This document shows, in pieces, positions 31,132 through 39,647 of a DNA stretch of 64,000 nt. The translations under genes and the position numbers were made by a program. The DNA lies in the NCBI RefSeq assembly GCF_004028155.1, contig NZ_SBII01000016.1:17593-81592 (forward strand), given 5' to 3'. Under the pieces are notes generated by a model, which was given only the letters and a program-made list of their open reading frames with translations, searched no databases and was not told where the DNA came from. Position 1 is the stretch's first letter, and the number at the start of each line of letters is the position of its first letter. This DNA is from Flavobacterium cerinum. Its GTDB lineage: Bacteria; Bacteroidota; Bacteroidia; Flavobacteriales; Flavobacteriaceae.

Positions 31132-32580
31132 TTAATTCCATCCGCCGCCTAATGCACGATAAATATTAACCGTTGCATTCATTTGCTGCATTTTGGTTTC
31201 AATAAGATCAAATTTAGATTCTAATGCATCACGCTGAGTTAGCAATACTTCCATATAATCTGCCCTTGCAGAAGTGAAAAGATCATTTGAAATATCTACA
31301 GACTGGTTTAATGCGTCAACCTGTCTTGATTTCAGGTCGAAAGTTTTTTCCATATTACTAATCTTAGCTAATTGATTTGCAACCTCTATATAAGCATTTA
31401 AAATAGTACGCTCATAATTATAAACTGCTTGGATTTGTTTGGAATTAGCACTATAATAAGCGGCTTTAATAGCATTCCTGTTAATTAATGGAGCCGTTAG
31501 TTCTCCTGCTAAAGAGTAAAGCAACGATTGAGGCTTGATTAAAAAACTTGGATTAAATGCCTGATAGCCTACTCCTGCCGATATACCCAAAGAAGGATAA
31601 AATCTGGCTCTTGCTACTTTTACATCTAGTTTTGATGCCATTAATTCTAATTCAGCCTGCTTAACATCCGGACGGTTTTCTAATAACTGAGATGGGATAC
31701 CGGCATGAATAATGTTAGGCATTAAACTGCTTAAAGGTTCAGAACTTCTTTTAACCGGTTGGGGAAATCTCCCAACCAGAAAATTGATCTTGTTTTCAGT
31801 CTCAGTAATCTTTTGCTGAATAGTATACTGAAGTCCTTGAGTATTAAGAAGCTGTGCTTCAAACCTTCTTACCGCAAGCTCTGTAACTCTGGCAGATTCT
31901 TTTTGTAGTTTAACTATTTCAAAAGCATTGGTTTGAATACCAATATTCTGCTTTACAATAGCCAACTGATTATCTAATGCCAATAATTCATAATAAGAAT
32001 TGGCAATTTCAGAGATCAGATTAGTTACAACAAAGTTTTTACCTTCAACTGAAGACAGATATCTGCTCACTGCAGCCTTTTTGGCATTATGGAGTTTATT
32101 CCATATATCTATCTCCCAGGTAGCATAAGCACCTATTGCATAATCCTGCAATGGCTCAGGCATTTCTTTACCTGGTTTTATTTCGGTATTAGCCTCAAGA
32201 GCACCAATATTGGTATACCTTCCAACTTTATCAAAACCGGCAGAACCTTTAAGTCCAATAAATGGTAAATATTCCCCTTTTCTTGCCCTTACTTCATTTC
32301 TGCTAATCTGGATTTCCTGTAAAGTAATATTTAACTCCTGATTGTTTACCAATGCAGTATCAATAAGTGTGGTAAGATATTTATCCGTAAAATACTCTTT
32401 CCACTTCATTTTACCTGTACTAACAGTGTCCTTTGCAGCAGTGCTGTTAAATGCTCCCGGGACATTCTTGTTTTCTGTTTTTACAAGTAAATCGGGAGTT
32501 TTACAGCCTGTAAAAGTTAATACCAAACAGGCTATCCCTATATATATGCATTTATTAAACTTATTACTCATTTTCTTCAT
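31132..32580 (-). CDS. RND efflux outer-membrane factor lipoprotein (NodT/OprM family)
   Basis: The 482-residue TolC-like protein has a lipobox ending at Cys26 (T-F-T-G-C-K), W-K-E-Y-F-T-D near residue 60, an A-T-W-E-I-D-I-W-N-K-L segment near 150, and repeated long helices of the periplasmic barrel. R-P-D-V-K-Q-A-E-L lies near 305, a classic OprM-family motif. It forms the outer-membrane exit of the pump encoded upstream and overlaps the pump gene by 17 nt. Substrate is unknown. Confidence 0.9.
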   Translation of the reverse strand: MKKMSNKFNKCIYIGIACLVLTFTGCKTPDLLVKTENKNVPGAFNSTAAKDTVSTGKMKWKEYFTDKYLTTLIDTALVNNQELNITLQEIQISRNEVRARKGEYLPFIGLKGSAGFDKVGRYTNIGALEANTEIKPGKEMPEPLQDYAIGAYATWEIDIWNKLHNAKKAAVSRYLSSVEGKNFVVTNLISEIANSYYELLALDNQLAIVKQNIGIQTNAFEIVKLQKESARVTELAVRRFEAQLLNTQGLQYTIQQKITETENKINFLVGRFPQPVKRSSEPLSSLMPNIIHAGIPSQLLENRPDVKQAELELMASKLDVKVARARFYPSLGISAGVGYQAFNPSFLIKPQSLLYSLAGELTAPLINRNAIKAAYYSANSKQIQAVYNYERTILNAYIEVANQLAKISNMEKTFDLKSRQVDALNQSVDISNDLFTSARADYMEVLLTQRDALESKFDLIETKMQQMNATVNIYRALGGGWN

Positions 32581-35500
32581 TTTTTGTGAAATTGTCTATT
32601 TGATGAACAAATACTTCTGATAAAGAACTATCCTCTTCATCTTTTATTAATTTTCTTCCAGCCGCAAGTGAGCCAAAAATATAGTACAATCCGGGTACTA
32701 TAATAACTCCGAAAATTGTTCCGAAAAGCATACCACCAAGTGCTGCAGAACCAAGTGTTCTGTTACCAATAGCTCCTGCTCCACTTGCGATCATCAAAGG
32801 AATTAATCCTGCTATAAAGGCAAATGATGTCATTAATATCGGACGGAAACGCACTTTAGCACCTTCAATCGCGGCCTCGAGTACTGTAGATCCTTCATGG
32901 TGCTTCTGGACGGCAAATTCGACAATAAGTACGGCATTCTTACCGAGCAGCCCGACGAGCATAATAAGTCCGATCTGAGCATAAATATCATTTTGAAGGC
33001 CCATTAATTTAAGCAGCAGGAATGAACCAAAAATTCCGACAGGCAGCGAGAAAACTACTGATAAAGGAATAATAAAGCTTTCATACTGTGCAGCTAAAAC
33101 AAAATAAACAAACGATAATACAATTAAGAAAATATAAATCGATTCATTTCCTTTACTTGCCTCATCATAAGAAAGACCTTCCCATGCAATATCATATCCT
33201 TTTGGTAATGATATTTTAGCGACTTCTCTAACTGCCTGAATAGCTTCGGCTGTAGTATAACCTTTTGCCGGTAGTCCTTGTATTGCTGCTGAGTTGTACA
33301 TATTATAACGGGTAATTTCATTAGGCCCCTGCGTTTTTATCAGTTTCATAAATGCTGAATACGGAACCATTTCTCCATGATCATTTTTGATATAAAGATT
33401 CAAAATGTCAGATGGAAGTCTTCTAAATTTAGGATCGGACTGAACATAAACTTTAAAGAAACGTTCAAACTTAATAAACCCTTGTTCGTAAGTACTACCA
33501 ATCAAGATATCAAGGTTTTCCATTGCTTTTCCAATAGATACTCCTTTTTGCATTGCTAATTGATTATCTATTTCCAATTCATATTGAGGATAGTTAGCCG
33601 CGAAGAAAGTAAACAGACCAGATAATTCCTTACGCTTACCTAAATCGTCCATGAATTTTTTATTGATCTTATCAAAGTCTTTGTAGTCTACAGTAGTATT
33701 TTTATCCAATAGACGCATAGAGAAACCTCCGGAAGAACCAAATCCAGGGATGGCAGGCGGCTCAAAAAATTCAATTTTTGCCCCAAGTCCTTTAGATTTT
33801 TCTTCCAATTCCTCCATGATTTCGGTCACAGTATGATCTCTGTCTGACCATTCTTTCAGGTTAATAAGACAAGTACCCGCATTAGATCCCCTACCTTCTG
33901 TCATGATTTCATAACCTGCCAAAGAAGATACAGATTCTACACCAGCTACATGTTCACAAATTTTTTGAAGTCTTTGTGAAACCTGATTCGTTGTTTCCAG
34001 TGTTGATCCTGGTGGTGTTTGAATAATGGCATAGATAGTACCCTGATCTTCACTTGGAATAAATCCAGATGGAAGAATTTGATTCATATAGAATGTACCT
34101 GCACAAAATGCAATTAATACTCCAAATGTTACCCATCTTCTACTAACTATAGATTTTAGTAATGTTACATACTTACCTGTCATTTTATCGAATGCACGAT
34201 TAAAAGCATCCAATCCTTTAGTTAGTAAATTCTTTTTAGTTTCTTTTCCATGATTATTTTTTAGCAGCATTGCACACAATACTGGTGTAAGTGTAAGTGC
34301 TATCAATGCAGAAATTACGATTGAACTCGCCATTGTAATAGAGAACTGACGATAGAATGTTCCAACAGGACCAGACATAAAAGAAATAGGTACAAATACA
34401 GATACCATAACTGCTGTAATAGCGATAATAGCACCACTAATTTCTCCCAATACTTTTTTAACCGCCTGATATGGTGTTATATGAGGAAACTCTTCAAATT
34501 TGGCGTGCACCGCCTCGACGACGACTATTGCATCATCGACCACGATACCAATTGCCAATACAAGAGCAAATAATGTAACAAGGTTAATTGAGATCCCAAA
34601 GAACTGAATAACAAAGAATGCACCGATTAATGATACGGGAACAGCTAATATTGGTATCAATGTAGAACGCCAGTCACCAAGGAAAATAAATACAACTAAA
34701 GCAACAAGTATAAATGCATCTCTTAAAGTTTCAATCACCTGTTCTATAGAAGCATCAAGGAATTTAGAAACGTCATAACTGATTTTATAATCCAGTCCCG
34801 GGGGGAATGTCTCTTTCATTTCCTCTAACTTCGCTTTAACCTGCTTGATTACCTCATTCGCATTACTTCCGTAATTTTGTTTTAATACGATAGAAGCCGA
34901 AGGATGCCCGTCTAAATTGGAATAAATATCAAAGAATTCACTTCCTAATTCTGCTTTACCAATATCTTTTAAGCGTATGCTCTCTCCATTTGAATTAGCA
35001 CGTATAATAACGTTTTCATATTCAGCCGGCTCACTAAATCTACCTTTATAGGTTAAAACATATTCTAACGACTGAGCTTCAATTCCTGAACTCTGTCCTA
35101 GACGTCCTGGACGACCTACAATACTTTGCTCACCCAAAGCTTTCATAACTTCCTCAGTAGAAACATTATAAGCCCTCATACGATCAGGATTTAACCAAAT
35201 ACGCATAGCATATGTTCTACTTCCTAATATTTGTGATCTTGCTACCCCTTTAATCCTGTTGATTTCAGGAAGCATTTTAACGTTGGCATAATTGTACAGG
35301 AATTTTTCATCCATGTTCTTACCTTTTGCATAAAGGTTAACATACATCAACATACTTGGCTGTATGGGTGTAATAACAACACCTTCACGCTGTACAAGTT
35401 CCGGTAAAAGAGGCATAACCTGGTCTACCCTTGTTTTTACCCTGATAACCGCCTGATTGGGATCGGTACCCGGTTCAAAAATTATCCTCAAAGTGGCTTC

Positions 35501-35758
35501 ACCCGCACTTGTAGCATCGGTTGCCATATATCTCATATCCTGAACACCATTAATAGCATTCTCTAATGTTATAAGAGTCGATTTAACTAATACATCTGCA
35601 CTAGCTCCAGGATAAGCAATAAAAATATTTACTGTTGTTGGTGCAATATCCGGAAATTGCGATGTAGGCAATTGTTTAATTGCCAGGGATCCCATAAAAA
35701 CAATCATAATCGAAATTACTATCGCAAATACAGGTCTATGTATGAATTTACTAAACAT
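32564..35758 (-). CDS. RND efflux permease (AcrB/HAE1 family)
   Basis: The 1,064-residue inner-membrane proton antiporter has twelve spans in two repeats. It begins M-F-S-K-F-I-H-R-P-V-F-A-I-V. The proton-relay aspartates are in G-I-V-V-D-D-A-I-V-V-V-E near residue 400, and the partner lysine is in V-G-L-L-G-K-N-A-V-L-I-V-E in the second half. Two large periplasmic loops follow the family layout. HAE1 relatives export hydrophobic drugs, dyes or bile salts. The gene starts 24 nt after the fusion protein gene. Confidence 0.95.
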   Translation of the reverse strand: MFSKFIHRPVFAIVISIMIVFMGSLAIKQLPTSQFPDIAPTTVNIFIAYPGASADVLVKSTLITLENAINGVQDMRYMATDATSAGEATLRIIFEPGTDPNQAVIRVKTRVDQVMPLLPELVQREGVVITPIQPSMLMYVNLYAKGKNMDEKFLYNYANVKMLPEINRIKGVARSQILGSRTYAMRIWLNPDRMRAYNVSTEEVMKALGEQSIVGRPGRLGQSSGIEAQSLEYVLTYKGRFSEPAEYENVIIRANSNGESIRLKDIGKAELGSEFFDIYSNLDGHPSASIVLKQNYGSNANEVIKQVKAKLEEMKETFPPGLDYKISYDVSKFLDASIEQVIETLRDAFILVALVVFIFLGDWRSTLIPILAVPVSLIGAFFVIQFFGISINLVTLFALVLAIGIVVDDAIVVVEAVHAKFEEFPHITPYQAVKKVLGEISGAIIAITAVMVSVFVPISFMSGPVGTFYRQFSITMASSIVISALIALTLTPVLCAMLLKNNHGKETKKNLLTKGLDAFNRAFDKMTGKYVTLLKSIVSRRWVTFGVLIAFCAGTFYMNQILPSGFIPSEDQGTIYAIIQTPPGSTLETTNQVSQRLQKICEHVAGVESVSSLAGYEIMTEGRGSNAGTCLINLKEWSDRDHTVTEIMEELEEKSKGLGAKIEFFEPPAIPGFGSSGGFSMRLLDKNTTVDYKDFDKINKKFMDDLGKRKELSGLFTFFAANYPQYELEIDNQLAMQKGVSIGKAMENLDILIGSTYEQGFIKFERFFKVYVQSDPKFRRLPSDILNLYIKNDHGEMVPYSAFMKLIKTQGPNEITRYNMYNSAAIQGLPAKGYTTAEAIQAVREVAKISLPKGYDIAWEGLSYDEASKGNESIYIFLIVLSFVYFVLAAQYESFIIPLSVVFSLPVGIFGSFLLLKLMGLQNDIYAQIGLIMLVGLLGKNAVLIVEFAVQKHHEGSTVLEAAIEGAKVRFRPILMTSFAFIAGLIPLMIASGAGAIGNRTLGSAALGGMLFGTIFGVIIVPGLYYIFGSLAAGRKLIKDEEDSSLSEVFVHQIDNFTKNEENE

Positions 35759-35782
35759 GTTTTTTATTTTTAAATTATTCGA

Positions 35783-36868
35783 TTATTCTGCATAAAGCTC
35801 CAAATGCGACATAACATATTCAGGTTTCTCTAATTTGTATTCAATCTTTTGGTTTTCTTTTACAAGACGTATACCTTCAAGAAGAATCTTATCATCCAGA
35901 GATAAACCGTCTTTTATTACGAAAATATGAGGGAGTTCTGCTGCTATTGTAATCTCTCTTGATTTTATCACATTGTTTTTGTCTACTACATAAACATATT
36001 TCTTATCAAGAACTTCAAAAGTTGCTTTTTGAGGAATCAAAATAGCATTTTTTAGAGGCATTTCCATTTGTATATTACCGGTTTCACCATGTCTTAATAA
36101 TCCTTTAGGATTAGGAAAAGTTGCCCTAAAAGCTATATTACCAGTTTCATTATTAAATTCACCTTCAATGGTTTCAACGATACCCGGGTAATCAAACATT
36201 TTATTGTTAGCCATTAATAAGCTCACCTTTGGTTTCGTGTCATTATTCAATTTAGCTTTATAATCAAGATATTCCGATTCAGGTACATTATAATAGACCC
36301 ACATCTTACTATTATCAGATAAATTAGTAAGTAAATCTCCTTCATCAACTAAACTCCCTAATCTTACATGGAAACGGTCAATTATACCATCAAAAGGAGC
36401 TCTAATCTGTGTAAATCCCAGATGAACTTGTGTTAAAGCCAATTCAGCTTTAGCTTTATCAAATTTAGCTTTAGCCATAGCAAGCTCATTTGGAGCTACT
36501 ACATTTTTATCAGCAAGTCTTTTTGTGTTTTTATATTCAATTTCAGCAAAATTAGCCTCGGCAGCAGCTTTTTGCATTTCAGCTTCATATAACTTAGGCA
36601 TAATTTGAAATAACAACTGGCCTTTTTTTACAAACTGACCTTCGTCAACAAAAATTTTGTCCAGGTAGCCTCTTTCCTGAACTCTTAGTTCGATGTGTTG
36701 AATTGAATTGATTTGTGACACATATTCTTTAGTTATAGATGTGTCTACTTTTACAGGGTTTGTAACTAAAAACTTTACCTGTTCTTCTTTTTCTTTTTCA
36801 ACTTTAGATGTGCAGCTTGTTAGACACATCAAGGCACACAGGCCTGCGAGCATGAGGATTCTCTTCAT
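35783..36868 (-). CDS. RND periplasmic adaptor (membrane fusion) lipoprotein
   Basis: Starting at the ATG at 36868 gives 361 residues with a lipobox ending at Cys19 (C-L-T-S-C-T-S-K). An upstream start at 36934 would bury this signal and is rejected. E-R-G-Y-L-D-K-I-F-V-D-E-G-Q-F-V-K-K-G-Q-L-L-F is the lipoyl half, then a coiled hairpin, then G-F-T-Q-I-R-A-P-F-D-G-I-I-D-R, the conserved second half. It links the pump to the outer-membrane factor and is first in the operon. Confidence 0.92.
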   Translation of the reverse strand: MKRILMLAGLCALMCLTSCTSKVEKEKEEQVKFLVTNPVKVDTSITKEYVSQINSIQHIELRVQERGYLDKIFVDEGQFVKKGQLLFQIMPKLYEAEMQKAAAEANFAEIEYKNTKRLADKNVVAPNELAMAKAKFDKAKAELALTQVHLGFTQIRAPFDGIIDRFHVRLGSLVDEGDLLTNLSDNSKMWVYYNVPESEYLDYKAKLNNDTKPKVSLLMANNKMFDYPGIVETIEGEFNNETGNIAFRATFPNPKGLLRHGETGNIQMEMPLKNAILIPQKATFEVLDKKYVYVVDKNNVIKSREITIAAELPHIFVIKDGLSLDDKILLEGIRLVKENQKIEYKLEKPEYVMSHLELYAE

Positions 36869-37035
36869 AATGGTTTTGCTTTTTAAGCAGTATGATTTAT
36901 TGGATTTCTTTAAGATAAGCGCATAGAAATACACCCCAGCATCCTTATTAATTTAAAAAACTAAGGATGATGAACAGTAATGAATAACTAAACAAAGGAA
37001 GTAGGCAGTAGAAAATGCCTGAATGAATTTTTAAA
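36869..37035 (-). promoter_or_regulatory. Leader region of the efflux operon, with inverted repeat
   Basis: The 167-nt gap before the adaptor gene holds CATCCTTA (36940-36947) / TAAGGATG (36962-36969), an 8-bp dyad with a 14-nt spacer that could bind a repressor. No full TTTG/TAnnTTTG pair was found, so the promoter is not assigned. Confidence 0.35.
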
Positions 37036-37449
37036 TCAAATTCGAATTACCCGAAACATTATAAACCTCTTACAGGAATATAAAAAAGAAAAGTGCTTAC
37101 ATATGGGTAAGCACTTTTTTATTTTTGTGTAAAAATATTCAGGTGTATTTGCAGATAGAACTGTAACAAAGTAGTTGTTTAGCTCTAACCATTTTCTTGA
37201 AGAAGTCTCGTTTTCTTCATTTTCATTATTTATAGTATACGACTTGTTATTTCCTTTTTCAATATAACATGAAGCATAATTGGATATAATATCCATTCTG
37301 ATATCGAGACCTGTATCTTGTGATTTATCAAGACTAGATACTTTAGAGTAGCTCATAGATTCCTCATGGGTATGATTAGCATATAACTGACCATATCCAC
37401 TAAAAAGGAAAACACATAACGCTATAAAAAATCTAATTTGAAACTTCAT
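37036..37449 (-). CDS. Small secreted protein of unknown function
   Basis: The 137-residue frame begins with a signal peptide (about 1-24, ending near G-Q-L-Y-A-N). The body is hydrophilic, rich in Asn/Glu/Ser, and a basic cysteine-containing tail follows. The last 35 or so codons run straight through a perfect terminator hairpin (37081-37120), which suggests the original stop was lost or that the terminator is dual-use. No family is recognised. It is transcribed away from the YdjM-like gene, from a promoter almost at its start codon. Confidence 0.5.
   Translation of the reverse strand: MKFQIRFFIALCVFLFSGYGQLYANHTHEESMSYSKVSSLDKSQDTGLDIRMDIISNYASCYIEKGNNKSYTINNENEENETSSRKWLELNNYFVTVLSANTPEYFYTKIKKCLPICKHFSFLYSCKRFIMFRVIRI
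37081..37120 (-). terminator. Terminator hairpin inside the 3' end of the secreted-protein frame
   Basis: A perfect 12-bp stem (37089-37100 / 37107-37118) is flanked by A/T runs and works on both strands. It lies upstream of the annotated stop of the 37036 frame. Confidence 0.75.
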
Positions 37450-37459
37450 AATTCGAATA

Positions 37460-37490
37460 CAAAATTACATAATTAATTGTACAAACAAAA
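37460..37490 (-). promoter_or_regulatory. Promoter of the 37036 gene, near-leaderless
   Basis: The minus strand has TTTTG (37486-37490), 18 nt, then TAATTTTG (37460-37467). The start is expected at about 37,454, only a few bases before the ATG at 37449. Confidence 0.5.
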
Positions 37491-37867
37491 TAGTTACTAT
37501 TAATAAATGTTAAATTTTAAAATAAAAACTTAAAGTAAAAAGCAGTAAAAGCTTTTAGAACTAGTATTACCCTAAATATAATAAGCTATTATAGCTCACA
37601 AAAAATTGAAATTAGATAATATACAAAAATGGTTATCAATTAATATGCCACTTTTTAACATTATAAATTATTGGTTCTCAATACACCAATGTAAGATCTT
37701 AGGAATGTCCCAAAGAAGATAAGTATCAAACAAAAATTAGAGACAACTTTAAAAAAATATGATAATACCTAAGCCCTGTAACCATTGTTGTTAAAAACTA
37801 AAAGTTATACTACATCTAGCAGAATAAAACCAACTTACTATTTAAATTTGCAACTCAATATAAACTC
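37491..37867. other. AT-rich intergenic region before the YdjM-like gene
   Basis: No gene is supported here. TAAATTTG at 37843-37850 fits the -7 box for the gene at 37868, with the start about 10-14 nt before its ATG, but no TTTG was found at the expected -33 distance. Confidence 0.4.
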
Positions 37868-38863
37868 ATGGATTCTTTTACCCAGATTGTTTTAGGAATT
37901 GCAACAGCCGAATTGTGTGCGGGGGAAAAACTACAACGTAAAACGTTTTTATATGGAGCAATACTAGGAACTATTCCAGACTTAGATGTTGTAGTAGGTC
38001 AATTTTTGAATCCTGTAGATGGTGTTGCAATACACCGTGGATTAAGCCATTCTTTATTGTTTTTCGCACTACTTTCTCCCCTACTGGGTTGGCTAATCTC
38101 AATAATAGAAAAAAATAAAATTAGCTTTAAAAGTGCAAGTGTTTTAGTGTTTTGGTGTTTACTAACACATGTATTATTAGATATGTTTACTTCTTGGGGA
38201 ACACAGATATTTTGGCCGCTACCCAGCCGAATTGCACTAAAAACAGTTTTTGTAATTGATCCGTTATATACCCTTCCCATATTGATCTGCCTGATCTTAG
38301 CATGGCGGGAGCCTATATTTTCAGTGCGAAAAAAATATGTATGGCGAGGTATATGTATAAGTTCATTTTATTTATTACTAACATGTAGTTTAAAACTTTA
38401 TGCATTACAACAATTTGAGAATGCACTTCACCAGCAACATATAACTTATAATGACATCATTGTAAAACCAACGGCTTTCAATTGTATTTTATGGAATGCT
38501 AATATCGCATCGAAAGATGCTTATTTCTTAGGAGATTATTCACTATTTGATACCAAGCAAATCACATTCAAACGATATGAAAAAAACAGTACTCTTTCAA
38601 AACAACTTGCTGAAAATCCAGATTTTGAAACTTTAAAAGAAGTAAGTGAAGGATGGTTTATAGTAACTAAAAGAGATGATAACTACTATTTTAATGATTT
38701 GAGGTTTGGTTTACTCAATTCTGACCCTGAACATCCACAATTTGCCTTCAGTTATGTTTTTAAAGATAAAAACGGAACACTGAAAGCCGAAGATGTTCCA
38801 AAACAAAAACGTGATGGAAAAACCTTAATGAAGGGGATCATAAATCGAATTAAAGGAAATTAA
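37868..38863 (+). CDS. YdjM-like membrane-bound metal-dependent hydrolase
   Basis: The 331-residue protein begins D-S-F-T-Q-I-V-L-G, then I-P-D-L-D-V near residue 38, H-R-G-L-S-H-S-L-L-F (about 56-65) and L-L-T-H-V-L-L-D-M-F-T-S-W-G-T near 98-113. These are the metal-binding His/Asp motifs and membrane helices of the YdjM/UPF0059-like hydrolase family. Four or five membrane spans fill the first 185 residues, and a soluble, lysine-rich C-terminal domain follows. The substrate is unknown. Confidence 0.85.
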   Translation: MDSFTQIVLGIATAELCAGEKLQRKTFLYGAILGTIPDLDVVVGQFLNPVDGVAIHRGLSHSLLFFALLSPLLGWLISIIEKNKISFKSASVLVFWCLLTHVLLDMFTSWGTQIFWPLPSRIALKTVFVIDPLYTLPILICLILAWREPIFSVRKKYVWRGICISSFYLLLTCSLKLYALQQFENALHQQHITYNDIIVKPTAFNCILWNANIASKDAYFLGDYSLFDTKQITFKRYEKNSTLSKQLAENPDFETLKEVSEGWFIVTKRDDNYYFNDLRFGLLNSDPEHPQFAFSYVFKDKNGTLKAEDVPKQKRDGKTLMKGIINRIKGN

Positions 38864-38868
38864 AAAAT

Positions 38869-39330
38869 TTAGGCTTTTCTTCCATAAAGTAAAATTCTTT
38901 GAAATACATATATAGCTGGAAGTTTAGGAAATGACTTTACAATTCTTTCTTTATAAGCAGCTGCAAAAAAGTTCGATATAAGGAATTAGAGAAGAACCCA
39001 AAATAAAGTTATACAGTGTATCATGATCATTAGCAATGACTGGATAGACTTTTTGTATTATCTGAATATCTTCTAATCCTCCATCAAAAAGCATTTGTAT
39101 ATACTCATCAATACTAAGCACAGGCGAATCTCTCTTCCAACCCTTAAAATAGGATTTGAAAGGTTCTTCCTTAACTAATTCAAAAAAGAATCCTATTAAG
39201 TATATTTTCCTTTTGAACAGGCTTTTTCAAAGCAAATTATCCTTGTGGATTAATTGAGGAAATAGTATTTTGTATTCATCAGACCATTGTAAAACTGCAT
39301 TACTAAAAATTAAAAGGAAGATAAATAGTC
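38869..39330 (-). pseudogene. Decayed trans-aconitate 2-methyltransferase gene (3' part)
   Basis: Translating the minus strand gives disconnected pieces of one family. L-L-I-F-S-N-A-V-L-Q-W-S-D-E-Y-K comes first, then a stop. W-K-R-D-S-P-V-L-S-I-D-E-Y follows, through L-Y-N-F-I-L-G-S-S-L-I-P-Y-I-E. After a frameshift comes A-A-Y-K-E-R-I-V-K-S-F-P and F-Q-R-I-L-L-Y-G-R-K-A, stop at 38869. The order and spacing match the C-terminal two thirds of Tam (SAM-dependent trans-aconitate methyltransferase). The N-terminal SAM-binding part is missing or unrecognisable. At least one stop and one frameshift break it. Confidence 0.7.
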
Positions 39331-39647
39331 TAAAACTATCATCTCCATAAAATGGAGTATCAATTAGCTAATTATTACCATTAAAAATAATCTATATTTA
39401 TTTAGACTTATTACAAATAAACTGTATTTTTGGCACATCAAAAAATCATCAATCATGTCTTTAGTAAGTTTTTCAAAAAACATCCTTATTCTAATTACAA
39501 ATAGCATCCTGAATTTTTATACAATAAAAATTCTTTGAATAATTCGAGTAATTAAAATAGTAAATCAAATTCTCAATAATCCCAAAAACACTGTCTTAAT
39601 TCTTGACATGCTCCATCGTACGCATCAAAATAAATTATACAACCAAA
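39331..39647. other. AT-rich leader of the outer-membrane receptor gene
   Basis: TATTTTTG at 39425-39432 fits a -7 box and would give a 5' leader of about 210 nt. A 27-codon frame from 39453 is probably not a gene. No other structure is evident. Confidence 0.35.

Noticed and set aside
36869..36934. Longer start of the RND adaptor at 36934
   Set aside because: It would place the lipoprotein signal inside the protein.
39453..39536. 27-codon frame before the outer-membrane receptor
   Set aside because: Too short and no supporting signal other than a nearby -7-like box.
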